Shown: positions 36,315-45,204, counted from the first letter of the stretch. The stretch is DNA of 64,000 bases from Microbacterium paraoxydans (GCF_900105335.1 NZ_LT629770.1:1860001-1924000), one strand, 5' to 3'. The notes: generated from the sequence alone by a model not told the origin. Translations and numbers: made by a program.

Positions 36315-37037
36315 ATGAAGTCCACCACGGGGAGGGCGTCGCGGATGCGGCGAGCCACGACGGCGGATCAGATCAAGCAGCTCATCCTCACGCGCGGACT
36401 CACTCCCGGCGATCCCCTGCCGACCGAGGCCGAGCTCTGCGAGGAGCTCGACGTGTCGCGCTCCTCGGTCCGCGAGGCGATCCGTACGCTCTCCACCCTC
36501 GACATCGTCGACGTCCGGCACGGACACGGCACCTACGTGGGCCCGATGTCGCTGGACCCGATGGTCGAGGCGCTCGTCTTCCGGGGTGTGCTGTCCCCCG
36601 AGGGGTCGCTGCAGGCCCTGCGCGAGGTCGTCGAGGTGCGCCTCGCGCTCGACCTCTCCATGGCCGAGCGCGTGGTCGAGGCCGCTCAGGCGCAGGCGGA
36701 CCCGGAGCTCGACGAGCTCGTCGCCGAGATGGTCGACAAGGCCGGCCGCGGCGAGTACTTCCTCGACGAGGACAGGGCGTTCCACACCCGCCTCTTCGGC
36801 GCCATCGACAACCGTCTCGTCGGCCAGCTCGTCGGAGCCTTCTGGGACGTGCACACCGCCGTGCTCCCGCAGCTCGGCATCGCGCAGCCCGACGACATCC
36901 ACAAGACCGCCAAGGCGCACGGTGACATGCTGGACGCCGCGCGCTCCGGCGACGTCGAGCGCTACCGCCAGGCCGTCATCGAGCACTACCAGCCGCTGCA
37001 GCGGGTGCTGGCGACCGCGGAGGACGTGCGGGCCTGA
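36315..37037 (+). CDS. GntR-family regulator (FadR/FCD), NanR-like
   Basis: A 240-aa protein. N-terminal GntR winged helix with the hallmark GDPLPTEAELCEELDVSRSSVREAIRTLSTLDIVDVRHGHGTYV; C-terminal all-helical FCD domain (about 85-225) with the metal-binding His residues in AFHTRLF, AKAHGDML and IEHYQP. Divergent from the nan operon with a perfect palindrome between, so it is very probably its repressor, induced by a sialic acid or amino-sugar phosphate. Confidence 0.9.
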   Translation: MKSTTGRASRMRRATTADQIKQLILTRGLTPGDPLPTEAELCEELDVSRSSVREAIRTLSTLDIVDVRHGHGTYVGPMSLDPMVEALVFRGVLSPEGSLQALREVVEVRLALDLSMAERVVEAAQAQADPELDELVAEMVDKAGRGEYFLDEDRAFHTRLFGAIDNRLVGQLVGAFWDVHTAVLPQLGIAQPDDIHKTAKAHGDMLDAARSGDVERYRQAVIEHYQPLQRVLATAEDVRA

Positions 37038-37085
37038 GCTGAGGAGTCGGTAGTCTGACTTTCCCACCACGGAAAGAGGACCCGC

Positions 37086-38003
37086 ATGTCCGTTGGACTG
37101 CTCGCCGTCGTCGACGACATCCTGAGCGCCGCGATGAAGGCGTCGGCGAAGGCCGCCGGAGTCGTCATCGACGACGCCGCCGTGACCCCGCAGTACGTGC
37201 AGGGCCTCACCCCGGCCCGCGAGCTCCCCGTGGTCGGCAAGATCGCCCTCGGGTCGCTGGTGAACAAGTTCGTCATCATCATCCCGATCGCGCTGCTGCT
37301 CACGGCCTTCGCGCCGTGGGTGCTGCCCTACCTGCTCATCCTCGGCGGCTCGTACCTGTGCTTCGAGGGCGCGGAGAAGGTGCTCGAGTGGTTCGGCGTG
37401 CAGCACGGCCACGCCGACGAAGGCGCCCGCGACGAGAGGAAGCTCGTGCTCGGCGCCGTCCGCACCGACCTCATCCTCTCGACGGAGATCATGCTCATCT
37501 CCCTCGCCAGCCTCGACAAGGGACTCGGCATCTGGTCCACCCTCGCGATCCTCGCGGTGATCGCGCTGGTCATGACCGTCGCGGTGTACGGGGCCGTAGC
37601 GCTCCTGGTGAAGATCGACGACATCGGCCTGAAGATGGCGAAGAACCCGGCGCAGCGCGTCCGGCACACCGGCACCCGCATCGTCCGGTCCATGCCCGCG
37701 GTCTTCCGCTTCATCAGCGTGCTCGGCACCGTCGCCATGCTGTGGGTCGGCGGGCACCTCGTCCTCATCAACCTCGGCGAGGTCGGGCTGCACGCCCCGG
37801 CCGACGTTCTCCATGCGGTCGAGCACGCGCTGGAGCCCCTCGGCGGCTTCGTGGTGTGGGTGGTCGACACGATCATCTCCGCGATCGCCGGTCTCGTCTG
37901 GGGCCTCGTGATCGTCGGGGTCGTCCTGGGCGTCGCGAAGCTCTTCGGCAGGAAGCCGAGCTTCCACGAGGGCGAGGCCTCTCCCGCCGACATCCACGTC
38001 TGA
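37086..38003 (+). CDS. DUF808/YedI-family inner-membrane protein
   Basis: A 305-aa protein. The start MSVGLLAVVDDILSAAMKASAKAAGVVIDDAAVTPQYVQGL and the LPVVGKIALGSLVNKF segment identify DUF808 (E. coli YedI). About six TM helices follow. Biochemical function is unknown. RBS GGAAAGAGG ahead of ATG. Followed 35 bp later by another membrane-protein gene in the same direction. Confidence 0.88.
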   Translation: MSVGLLAVVDDILSAAMKASAKAAGVVIDDAAVTPQYVQGLTPARELPVVGKIALGSLVNKFVIIIPIALLLTAFAPWVLPYLLILGGSYLCFEGAEKVLEWFGVQHGHADEGARDERKLVLGAVRTDLILSTEIMLISLASLDKGLGIWSTLAILAVIALVMTVAVYGAVALLVKIDDIGLKMAKNPAQRVRHTGTRIVRSMPAVFRFISVLGTVAMLWVGGHLVLINLGEVGLHAPADVLHAVEHALEPLGGFVVWVVDTIISAIAGLVWGLVIVGVVLGVAKLFGRKPSFHEGEASPADIHV

Positions 38004-38038
38004 GTCCGTCGCGGCGGGGGTGACGTAGTCTCGACGCC

Positions 38039-39235
38039 ATGCCTGCGAGTCGCACCCTGCACCGTTCGACGCGTGACGCGGATCGATGGTTCCGCGAGCA
38101 GGGCCTTCCCACCTTCGTACCGCTGCGCCGGTGGTTCACCGATCTGCCGCGCCGCGTGGCCCCGCTCATCGCCTGGGTCGCCGTCGCCGCCTACCTCTTC
38201 CAGGACGGCATCGAGGCGGTGTACGAGGTCGCGCTCGACGATGCGGCCGAGGACGCCGCCTTCGTGGCCGTCTTCGCCTTCGTCATCTTCGTGATCGCGG
38301 TGAGCCTGGCGTGGGGGGCGTACTACCTCGTGCGCACGGTGCTGCGCCGGCTGCGTCCGCCGGCCGGCACGACGCTCGCGCTTCTCGTCATCGCGGGGGC
38401 ACTCGCCTTCCTGGTGGCCTCCGGCTACGTCGATCACCCGGGCGCCACCGTGGGGCCCGTCCTCCGCGCGCTCCTCGTGCTCGCCGTCTGCGTGCTCGTC
38501 ACCGGCATGGGCGGCGGCGCCCTGCTCGGCTGGGCCTCCCGACTCGCCGTGCGCAACGCCTCCGCGATCGGACACATGGCCTCCATCGCTCTGCCGGTGA
38601 TCCTGATGCTCGTCGTCTTCGCGTTCTTCTCGGCGGAGGTGTGGCAGATGGCGTCCGCCCTCTCCTGGGGGTCGATCGCACAGGTCGGGCTCGTCGTCGC
38701 CGTCCTCGCCGGCATCGTCGTGCTGCGGGTGAGTGCTTCGGAGATCGACGACGGATCCCCACCCCCGACCGCGGAGCAGCGCACCGCACTCCTCGTCGGC
38801 ACGCCGGCGGAGGGCGCAACGGCAGCCGACGGCGGCCGCCTCCCGCTCCGCGCACCCCAGCGCATCAACATCCTGCTCGCCATGACCGTCGCCCAGCTCG
38901 TGCAGGCACTCTTCTTCACCGGCCTCATCGCGGCCCTGCTCATCGTGATCGGCGGGATCGCCGTGCCGTCGGGCATCATCGGGATCTGGCTCGGTTCCGG
39001 CAGCGCCGCGCAACCGCTCGCCGTGCAGCCGCTGGAGTTCTTCGGGCAGAAGCTCCCGCTCACAGTGAACCTCCTCAAGGCGGCCACGCTGCTGGCGGTG
39101 ATCGCGGCGCTGCCCTTCGTCTTCTCGGCCGTGAGCGAGGCGCGGTACCGCGAGCGCTTCTTCGACCCGATCATGGCCGACATGCATCGCGCCATCCTCG
39201 TGCGCGACGAGCTCGGACGCCGCGGCGCACGCTGA
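38039..39235 (+). CDS. Polytopic membrane protein, unknown function
   Basis: A 398-aa protein with about eight TM helices: two near the N terminus, four in the middle and two in the C-terminal third, separated by a soluble loop around residues 245-280. No family recognised; the ending MADMHRAILVRDELGRRGAR is charged and cytoplasmic. It follows the DUF808 gene and may share its transcript. Confidence 0.75.
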   Translation: MPASRTLHRSTRDADRWFREQGLPTFVPLRRWFTDLPRRVAPLIAWVAVAAYLFQDGIEAVYEVALDDAAEDAAFVAVFAFVIFVIAVSLAWGAYYLVRTVLRRLRPPAGTTLALLVIAGALAFLVASGYVDHPGATVGPVLRALLVLAVCVLVTGMGGGALLGWASRLAVRNASAIGHMASIALPVILMLVVFAFFSAEVWQMASALSWGSIAQVGLVVAVLAGIVVLRVSASEIDDGSPPPTAEQRTALLVGTPAEGATAADGGRLPLRAPQRINILLAMTVAQLVQALFFTGLIAALLIVIGGIAVPSGIIGIWLGSGSAAQPLAVQPLEFFGQKLPLTVNLLKAATLLAVIAALPFVFSAVSEARYRERFFDPIMADMHRAILVRDELGRRGAR

Positions 39236-39309
39236 CGTCAGGTGCCGCCCCCGTCGATCCTGCTAACGTCGGCGTGCGCACCCGAAGCGCGAAGAAGGAA
39301 GAACCTGCG

Positions 39310-39837
39310 ATGACCGCCGTGCACCTCAGGCCCGCCGAGAGCGCCGACCTCGACACGATCACCGAGATCCACAACCACGCCGTCCTGCACACGACCGCGA
39401 TCTGGAACGAGGAGGCGGTGGATCGCGCCGACCGGGAGGCGTGGCTCGCCGACCGGACCGCGCGCGGCTGTCCCGTCATCGTCGCCGCTGACGAGAGCGG
39501 CGTCGTGGGCTATGCGTCCTATGCCCAGTGGCGCCCGCACAGCGGTTACCGCCTCACCGTGGAGCATTCCGTCTACGTGCGCGGCGATCAGCGCGGACGC
39601 GGCATCGGCACGCTCCTCATGACGGAGCTCATCGTCCGGGCCCGGGCAGCCGGGATGCACGTGATGATCGGCGGTGTCGAGAGCGGCAACACCGCCTCCC
39701 TCACCCTCCACGAGCGCCTCGGATTCCGGGAGGTGGGCCGCATGCCCCAGGTCGGCGCGAAGTTCGGCCGGTGGCTCGACCTCAGCATGCTGCAGCTCGT
39801 GCTCGACGAGCGCCCCACCCCCGACGCGGCGCTCTAG
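39310..39837 (+). CDS. GNAT acetyltransferase, phosphinothricin-acetyltransferase-like
   Basis: A 175-aa GNAT enzyme. The opening HLRPAESADLDTITEIHNHAV, TTAIWNEEA and the acetyl-CoA loop VRGDQRGRGIGTLLM, followed by GVESGNTASLTLHERLGF, match the PAT/YncA group that N-acetylates phosphinothricin, methionine derivatives or related amino acids. The following PnuC gene begins two bases after its stop, so they are coupled. The true substrate is unknown. Confidence 0.88.
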   Translation: MTAVHLRPAESADLDTITEIHNHAVLHTTAIWNEEAVDRADREAWLADRTARGCPVIVAADESGVVGYASYAQWRPHSGYRLTVEHSVYVRGDQRGRGIGTLLMTELIVRARAAGMHVMIGGVESGNTASLTLHERLGFREVGRMPQVGAKFGRWLDLSMLQLVLDERPTPDAAL

Positions 39838-39839
39838 CG

Positions 39840-40547
39840 ATGGACTTCCTGCAGTGGCTCGTCGACGCCTTCTCCTCGTCCTGGGTGCTTCCCGGTGGGC
39901 AGACCCTCCTGGTGCGTGAGGTCGTCGGGAACGCGTTCGGACTCGCGAGCGCCCTCGGGGGCATGCGGCGCAAGGTCTGGGCGTGGCCGGTCGGCATCGT
40001 CGGCAACGTCCTGCTGCTCACGGTGTTCCTCGGATCCGCCCTGAGCCCCGACCCGTCGCTGCCGCATCTCCTCGGTCAGGCCGGGCGGCAGATCATGTTC
40101 ATCGCCGTCGCGATCTACGGGTGGATCCGCTGGCGGAATGCCGACGGCGGTCGCATCGTGCCGCGGTGGGCGCCGACCGGGGCCCGCATCGGTCTGGTCG
40201 TGGTCCTCGTCGTCGGAACCGTGGCGCTCACCCCCCTGTTCCGCGCCCTGGGTTCGTGGGAGCCGGTCTGGGCCGACGCCTGGACCTTCGTCGGGTCACT
40301 GCTCGCGACCTACGGCATGGCCAAGGGCTGGACCGAGTTCTGGCTCATCTGGATCGCCGTGGACGTGGTGGGGGTGCCGCTGCTGTTCAGCTCCGGCTAC
40401 TACGCGACCGGCCTCATGTACGTGTTCTACGGCGTCTTCACGGCGGTCGGGTTCGTGATCTGGTGGCGAGCGCAGCGACAGGCCGCGCGCCCGATCGAGA
40501 TCCTCCCTCCCGACCCGAGCCCCCGCCGTCCGGACGAGGAGGCCTGA
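39840..40547 (+). CDS. pnuC: Nicotinamide riboside transporter, PnuC family
   Basis: A 235-aa membrane protein with seven or eight TM helices. The aromatic-rich segment KGWTEFWLIWIAVDVVGVPLLFSSGYY contains the conserved Trp and Asp/Asn residues of the nicotinamide-riboside channel, and GNVLLLTVFLGS is also typical. It brings nicotinamide riboside in for NAD salvage. The neighbours (acetyltransferase, monooxygenase) give no nadR-type partner here. Confidence 0.9.
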   Translation: MDFLQWLVDAFSSSWVLPGGQTLLVREVVGNAFGLASALGGMRRKVWAWPVGIVGNVLLLTVFLGSALSPDPSLPHLLGQAGRQIMFIAVAIYGWIRWRNADGGRIVPRWAPTGARIGLVVVLVVGTVALTPLFRALGSWEPVWADAWTFVGSLLATYGMAKGWTEFWLIWIAVDVVGVPLLFSSGYYATGLMYVFYGVFTAVGFVIWWRAQRQAARPIEILPPDPSPRRPDEEA

Positions 40548-40621
40548 GCCGCACCGCGGATTGTTTCCGTGCGTGTCGCCGTCGCTCGCCCCGGCCCCGT
40601 CCGGTCCCGTTTCATGGGGGC

Positions 40622-41986
40622 ATGACCCGGCAGATCCGCTTCAACGCCTTCGACATGAACTGCGTCGCCCACCAGTCGTCCGGCCTGTGGCGGCACCCCG
40701 ACGACCGGTCGCGGCAGTACAACACCATCTCGTACTGGACCGACCTGGCGAAGCTGCTGGAGAGCGCGACCTTCGACGGGATCTTCATCGCCGATGTCCT
40801 GGGCACCTACGACGTCTACGGCGGTACGAACGAGGCCGCCATCCGCAACGGCGCCCAGGTACCGGTGAACGACCCGATCCTCCTGGTCAGCGCGATGGCC
40901 GCGGTGACCGAGCATCTGGGGTTCGGCGTCACGGCCGGCACCGCGTTCGAGCACCCCTACCCGTTCGCTCGGCGACTCAGCACGCTCGACCACCTCACGC
41001 AGGGCCGCGTCGGCTGGAACGTCGTGACCGGGTATCTGCCCAGCGCCGCGCGGAACATGGGCCAGGAGGACCAGCTCGCCCACGACGACCGCTACGACCA
41101 CGCAGACGAGTACGTCGAGGTGCTCTACAAGCTCTGGGAGGGGTCGTGGGAGGACGACGCGGTGGTGGAGGACCGCGAGCGCGGGATCTTCACCGACCCG
41201 TCGAAGGTGCATCCGATCCGGCACGAGGGGAAGCACTTCTCCGTGCCCGGCATCCACATCTCGGAGCCCTCGCCGCAGCGGACTCCCGTGATCTACCAGG
41301 CCGGCGCCAGCCCGCGCGGGGTGCGGTTCGCGGCGGAGAACGCCGAGGCCATCTTCGTCGCCGCGCCGTCGAAGGAGGTGCTCGCCGGGACCGTGAAGCG
41401 CATCCGCGACGCCCTCGAGGCGGCGGGGCGCGACCGTCATGACGCCCGCATCTACACGCTGCTGACGGTGATCACCGCGGCGACGAGCGAGGAGGCGGCC
41501 GCGAAGCATGCCGAGTACCTCTCCTACGCGAGTCCGGAGGGCGCACTCACCTTCATGTCGGGGTGGATGGGCGTCGATCTCTCGCAGTACGCCGAGGACG
41601 AGCCGGTCGGGAACGTCGAGTCGAACGCGATCCAGTCCGTGCTGCAGCACCTCAAGGAGGAGGCCGACCTCGGGCGCGAGTGGACCGTGGGCGACTTCGG
41701 CCGCCATAACGCGATCGGCGGGCTCGGCCCCACGATCGTCGGCTCCGGGGTCGAGATCGCCGACGAGCTGCAGTCCTGGGTCGAGGAGACCGACATCGAC
41801 GGCTTCAACCTCGCGTATGCGGTCACCCCCGGCACGTGGCAGGACGTCATCGAGCACGTCATCCCGGTGCTGCGAGAGCGCGGCGCCTACCCCGAGGAGT
41901 ACGTGCCCGGCACGCTCCGCCACAAGCTGCACGGCCGCGGCGACCGGGTCCAGCCCACGCACCGCGCCGCCCAGTACCGCCTCTGA
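40622..41986 (+). CDS. LLM-class flavin monooxygenase (NtaA/SnaA/DszA group)
   Basis: A 454-aa bacterial-luciferase-like TIM barrel that uses FMNH2 supplied by a separate reductase. Characteristic stretches are RQIRFNAFDMNCVAHQSSGLWRHP, DGIFIADVLGTYDVYGG, GVTAGTAFEHPYPFARRLSTLDHLTQGRVGWNVVTGYL and PVIYQAGASPRGVRFAAENAEAIFV. Members oxidise nitrilotriacetate, pristinamycin or dibenzothiophene sulfone; the substrate here is unknown. ATG 40622. It ends six bases before a 59-bp dyad element. Confidence 0.9.
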   Translation: MTRQIRFNAFDMNCVAHQSSGLWRHPDDRSRQYNTISYWTDLAKLLESATFDGIFIADVLGTYDVYGGTNEAAIRNGAQVPVNDPILLVSAMAAVTEHLGFGVTAGTAFEHPYPFARRLSTLDHLTQGRVGWNVVTGYLPSAARNMGQEDQLAHDDRYDHADEYVEVLYKLWEGSWEDDAVVEDRERGIFTDPSKVHPIRHEGKHFSVPGIHISEPSPQRTPVIYQAGASPRGVRFAAENAEAIFVAAPSKEVLAGTVKRIRDALEAAGRDRHDARIYTLLTVITAATSEEAAAKHAEYLSYASPEGALTFMSGWMGVDLSQYAEDEPVGNVESNAIQSVLQHLKEEADLGREWTVGDFGRHNAIGGLGPTIVGSGVEIADELQSWVEETDIDGFNLAYAVTPGTWQDVIEHVIPVLRERGAYPEEYVPGTLRHKLHGRGDRVQPTHRAAQYRL

Positions 41987-41991
41987 CCCCG

Positions 41992-42050
41992 TTCGAATCG
42001 CCCACTTTGCTGCAAAACGGCCGGTTTTGCCGCAAAGTGAGCGATTCGAA
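41992..42050. repeat. 59-bp dyad element, copy 2
   Basis: TTCGAATCGC / GCGATTCGAA ends with an inner palindrome in which ACTTTGC pairs with GCAAAGT and AAAAC with GTTTT. It lies between the convergent monooxygenase and small-membrane-protein genes and would make a strong hairpin in either direction. Confidence 0.82.
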
Positions 42051-42056
42051 GGCAGG

Positions 42057-42233
42057 TCAGTCGGCGTCGCGGGTGAAGAGACTCCGAAGCACGAGGAAGA
42101 CCACCACGGCGACGACCGCGACGATGGCGAGCTTCGCGATGAACCAGAGCACCGAGAACAGCGCGCTGACGATCCACCACGCGATCACGACGGCGAGGAT
42201 GACGCCGAGGACGGTCCAGATGTTCTTGGTCAT
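42057..42233 (-). CDS. Small membrane protein (58 aa)
   Basis: A short ORF reading MTKNIWTVLGVILAVVIAWW, then a second hydrophobic segment, ending VFLVLRSLFTRDAD. It has two TM helices with a Trp-rich first helix. GC usage at third positions matches its neighbours, supporting real coding. No family assigned; such two-helix proteins are common in actinobacteria. Confidence 0.65.
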   Translation of the reverse strand: MTKNIWTVLGVILAVVIAWWIVSALFSVLWFIAKLAIVAVVAVVVFLVLRSLFTRDAD

Positions 42234-42242
42234 GCCTCCAGC

Positions 42243-42608
42243 CTACGGAGTCGACGCTGCGGGGATCTCGCCGAGCGACCGGTAGACAGGCAACCCGCGC
42301 TCGTGGGCAATGGCGACGTCCTGGTCCGCGCCCGCCGATTCCCCCGGCAGCCGCAGCACCGCGTCGCAGTGCAGGAGCAGTCGCCGGGCGGTCTCGTACA
42401 TGACGTCGCCCTCGCCGGAGTCGGCCGGTTCGAGGGTGCGCAGGACCGGCAATGCGACCCACTCCCCGATCATCGGCACGTGACCGAGCCGGAAGATCGG
42501 ACCGGACGCCTCCTCCAGGCGCGCGAGATTGCGAGCGATCAGGGCGGGGTCGCCGTTGGTGCCGGAACGGTAGGGGCCGGCGATCAGGATCAGGAGTGGC
42601 TTCATCAT
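42243..42608 (-). CDS. Nucleoside 2-deoxyribosyltransferase-like protein (DUF4406-like)
   Basis: A 121-aa Rossmann-like protein. MKPLLILIAGPYRSG at the N terminus matches the substrate loop of nucleoside deoxyribosyltransferases and DUF4406 proteins, and LLHCDAVLRLPGESAGADQDVAIAHERGLPVY carries the second conserved motif (Gly-Ser/Glu followed by an Asp-rich helix). Several in-frame ATGs (42605 to 42632) have no clear ribosome-binding site; the start is uncertain by a few residues. Divergent from the DeoR gene. Confidence 0.75.
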   Translation of the reverse strand: MMKPLLILIAGPYRSGTNGDPALIARNLARLEEASGPIFRLGHVPMIGEWVALPVLRTLEPADSGEGDVMYETARRLLLHCDAVLRLPGESAGADQDVAIAHERGLPVYRSLGEIPAASTP

Positions 42609-42662
42609 GGACATGACTGTAGTCTGAATCATGCATAAACCTGCAACTTCGTGAGGAAACGT

Positions 42663-43412
42663 ATGCTTGCTGCTCAGCGCAAAGACCACCTGCTCGCCCT
42701 CCTCGACCGCGAGGGGCGCGTCGTGGCGAAGGACGTCGCCGCAGATCTCGGAGTCTCGGAAGACGCCATCCGCCGCGACCTCCGCGAGCTCGCCGAGGAG
42801 GGCAGGCTCCAGCGCGTGTACGGCGGCGCGCTGCCCATCGCCGCGGCCGATCGCCCGGTGCGGGAGCGCCACGATCTGGCGACCGAGAGCAAGGAGCGGG
42901 TCGCCCGCCAGGCGGTCACGACCATCCTCCCCGGATCGACGATCGTGCTGGATGCCGGAACCACCACGCTCGCGATGGCGCGGCTGCTGCCCATTGGCAC
43001 CGACATCACGGTCATCACCCCGAGCCCCGCCGTCGCCCTCGCCGTCGCCGAGCACTCGGATGCGCGCGTGATCATGATCGGCGGCGAGCTCACCCGGCAC
43101 TCCCTCGTCGCCGGCGGAGGACTCGCGATGGAGGCGATCCAACACCTCGCCGCGGACGTGTTCTTCGTCGGCGTCACGGGCGTCGACCCGGGCCACGGCC
43201 TCACGACGGGCGAGCTCGACGACGCCGTCACCAAGCGGGCGATCTCTTCCCGATGCGCCGCGACCGTCGTCCTCGCGAGCGACGAGAAGATCGGCGCCGC
43301 CTCGCGCTACCCGGTACTGCCGTTCGAGGCGATCGCCGCGGTCATCACCGACCCGCTCGACGAGAATCCGCTGATCCCGGAGGTGCTGGCGCAGATCCCG
43401 GGACGGGCGTGA
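42663..43412 (+). CDS. DeoR-family transcriptional regulator
   Basis: A 249-aa protein with the DeoR HTH RKDHLLALLDREGRVVAKDVAADLGVSEDAIRRDLRELAEEGRLQRVYGGAL at the N terminus and the DeoRC sugar-phosphate sensor domain (SKERVARQAV, VLDAGTTTLAMARLL, GVTGVDPGHGLTTGELDDA). The ligand is likely a phosphorylated sugar or deoxyribose derivative; the divergent deoxyribosyltransferase-like gene fits a nucleoside role. Its 3' end overlaps the convergent MerR gene by 68 bp. Confidence 0.9.
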   Translation: MLAAQRKDHLLALLDREGRVVAKDVAADLGVSEDAIRRDLRELAEEGRLQRVYGGALPIAAADRPVRERHDLATESKERVARQAVTTILPGSTIVLDAGTTTLAMARLLPIGTDITVITPSPAVALAVAEHSDARVIMIGGELTRHSLVAGGGLAMEAIQHLAADVFFVGVTGVDPGHGLTTGELDDAVTKRAISSRCAATVVLASDEKIGAASRYPVLPFEAIAAVITDPLDENPLIPEVLAQIPGRA

Positions 43413-44145
43413 GCGACGATCCGTCTTCTCCCGCGAGGCGTTCCGCGAGCAGGGCGTGCAGGTGACCTGCCGCCGCGAGAAGCGCGACGCTGCGGCGCGT
43501 GAGGTCGGCCAGCCGCTCCGCGAGCATGCGCTGCACCTGCTCGGTGTCACCGTGCGCGCGCACCTCGTCGATGATCCGCGAAACGGTGGGGATGCCGTAG
43601 CCGCCCGAGCGCAGGGCGGCGGCGATCCGCGCCTCGGTGATCGCGAGGGAGTCATAGGAGCGGACCGATCCCGCACGACGAAGGGGGCGCACGAGCCCTT
43701 CTCGCTCCCAGTGCCGCAGTGCGGAGGAACGGACGCCGAGCGCCTGGGCGAGTTCGCCGATGGCCATCGCATCGTCCTCGACGAACGGATCGTCGGCCTC
43801 CGCCACCGCATCCTCGAGTCCGCGCAGGGCCGCGCGCACCCGTGAGCGTTCGAGGGCGAGATCCGCGTGCAGGTCATCGATCCGCTCCGCCGCATGCTCG
43901 ACCGATCCGCCGATGAGAGCGGGCATCAGTCGACGCGCGGGCACCGGACCGAGCGCCGTCGCCAACGCGCGATAGGCGCGCAGCGCCAGGGCATGCGACG
44001 TCCGATACCGCCGGTACCCGTTCGCACCGCGCTCGGCGGCGGGGAGGACACCGAGGCGCTCGAGGTCGCGCACCTGCTGCGTCGAGTAGTCGACCAGCCG
44101 TCCGAGCGCCGCCGTCGTCATCACCTGCTCTTGAGGGTTGTGCAC
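43345..44145 (-). CDS. MerR-family regulator with two HTH domains
   Basis: A 266-aa protein containing two MerR-like DNA-binding motifs. The first (about residues 9-75) reads TTAALGRLVDYSTQQVRDLERLGVLPAAERGANGYRRYR. The second (about 145-210) reads MAIGELAQALGVRSSALRHWEREGLVRPLRRAGSVRSYD. The usual single-domain MerR protein has one motif and a dimerisation helix, so this is an internal duplication. GTG 44145 has a GAGGA site six bases upstream. No conserved metal-binding Cys in the tail. Target probably the divergent DUF6194 gene. Confidence 0.8.
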   Translation of the reverse strand: MHNPQEQVMTTAALGRLVDYSTQQVRDLERLGVLPAAERGANGYRRYRTSHALALRAYRALATALGPVPARRLMPALIGGSVEHAAERIDDLHADLALERSRVRAALRGLEDAVAEADDPFVEDDAMAIGELAQALGVRSSALRHWEREGLVRPLRRAGSVRSYDSLAITEARIAAALRSGGYGIPTVSRIIDEVRAHGDTEQVQRMLAERLADLTRRSVALLAAAGHLHALLAERLAGEDGSSLTPVPGSAPAPPGSADSRRAGR

Positions 44146-44206
44146 GTGTTTCCTCGTCTTTCCGGTCCTTGAGTCCACATAAGCAGGTCAGCCTCAGCAT
44201 TGAAAG

Positions 44207-44665
44207 ATGGAGATGCAGGAGATCATCGCAGAGATCCGCTCGTTCGACGGCGCGCTCGTCGTCGCCCCGGAGGCGGGCAGCGACTTCCCCGAACTGTCAT
44301 GGGGAGACGCGTACTTCTACCACGCGCCCGACGGCCGGATGCCGGAGCGCACGCAGCCGTACGGGACGATCATCACCAAGGACTATCCCGACGACACGTC
44401 CTCCGCGCTGGATGCTCCAGGGCGCTTCCGGGTGAACATCCACGTCGGACGTGAGCGCGCGGAGTCGATCATCGCGGCGGGGTCTCTCACGGGCGGCGAC
44501 ACCGACCCGACGGCGGTCGACGTCTTCCGCCCTCATCCCCTGTACGGCGACGCCGGCTGGGTGTGCGTGATCGATCCCGCAGAGGCGACGGCGGGTACCG
44601 TGCTCGCCCTTCTTCGCGAGGCGCACGAGGCGGCACGTGCGCGCACCGGACGACGGGCGAGGTGA
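44207..44665 (+). CDS. DUF6194-family protein
   Basis: A 152-aa soluble protein. The segments SWGDAYFYHAPDGR and TQPYGTIITKDYPDDTSSALDAPGRFRVNIHVG are characteristic of DUF6194. Function is unknown. It is followed six bases later by a putative immunity gene, so the two likely share a transcript, and it faces the MerR-like regulator. Confidence 0.8.
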   Translation: MEMQEIIAEIRSFDGALVVAPEAGSDFPELSWGDAYFYHAPDGRMPERTQPYGTIITKDYPDDTSSALDAPGRFRVNIHVGRERAESIIAAGSLTGGDTDPTAVDVFRPHPLYGDAGWVCVIDPAEATAGTVLALLREAHEAARARTGRRAR

Positions 44666-44670
44666 GTCCC

Positions 44671-45204
44671 ATGTCGACTCCTCAGGGCATGACCGAGGCC
44701 GACCGCCGGATCGTCGCGGTGTGGGCAGCCGACTGCGCCGCGCGCGTGCTGCCGCTGTTCGAGAGCGAGGCCCCGGACGACGACCGAGCGCGCGATGCCA
44801 TCGCCAGGACGCGCGCCTTCGCCCGGGGCGAGCTCACGGCTGCGGGCGAGATCCGTCGTCGTTTCGTGGCCGGCAGGGCCGCCCGCAGTGCCGTGACCCC
44901 TGCCGGCACCGCGGCCTCTCGCTCCGCGGCACAGGCTGCCGGGGTCGCGCATATGGGAGCGCATGCTCTCGGGGCAGCCGCCTACGCCGCGCGAGCCATC
45001 GAGCTGGCACACCCGGACGCTCCCGACGCCCGCGCCGCCGAAGTGCGCTGGCAACTCGCGCAGCTCTCGCCCGAGGCCGCTGCAGCCCTGCGCACCCTCC
45101 CACTCCTCGGCACCGACCCCGCCGGCCCCCTCGGCCCCGGGCTTCTCTCCTCCGGCCCCCTCGGCGAGGTGATCCGCGGGATCCAGGCACACCTCTCGTC
45201 GTAG
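44671..45204 (+). CDS. Imm5-like putative immunity protein
   Basis: A 177-aa, Ala-rich helical protein. The start DRRIVAVWAADCAARVLPLFESEAPDDDRARDAI, then a long region of alternating Ala/Arg helices and AAQAAGVAHMGAHALGAAAYAARAIELA, resembles the widespread Imm5 'putative immunity protein' family. No toxin gene is adjacent, so it may be an orphan immunity protein or a family member with another role. RBS GAGGTG before ATG 44671. Confidence 0.65.
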   Translation: MSTPQGMTEADRRIVAVWAADCAARVLPLFESEAPDDDRARDAIARTRAFARGELTAAGEIRRRFVAGRAARSAVTPAGTAASRSAAQAAGVAHMGAHALGAAAYAARAIELAHPDAPDARAAEVRWQLAQLSPEAAAALRTLPLLGTDPAGPLGPGLLSSGPLGEVIRGIQAHLSS

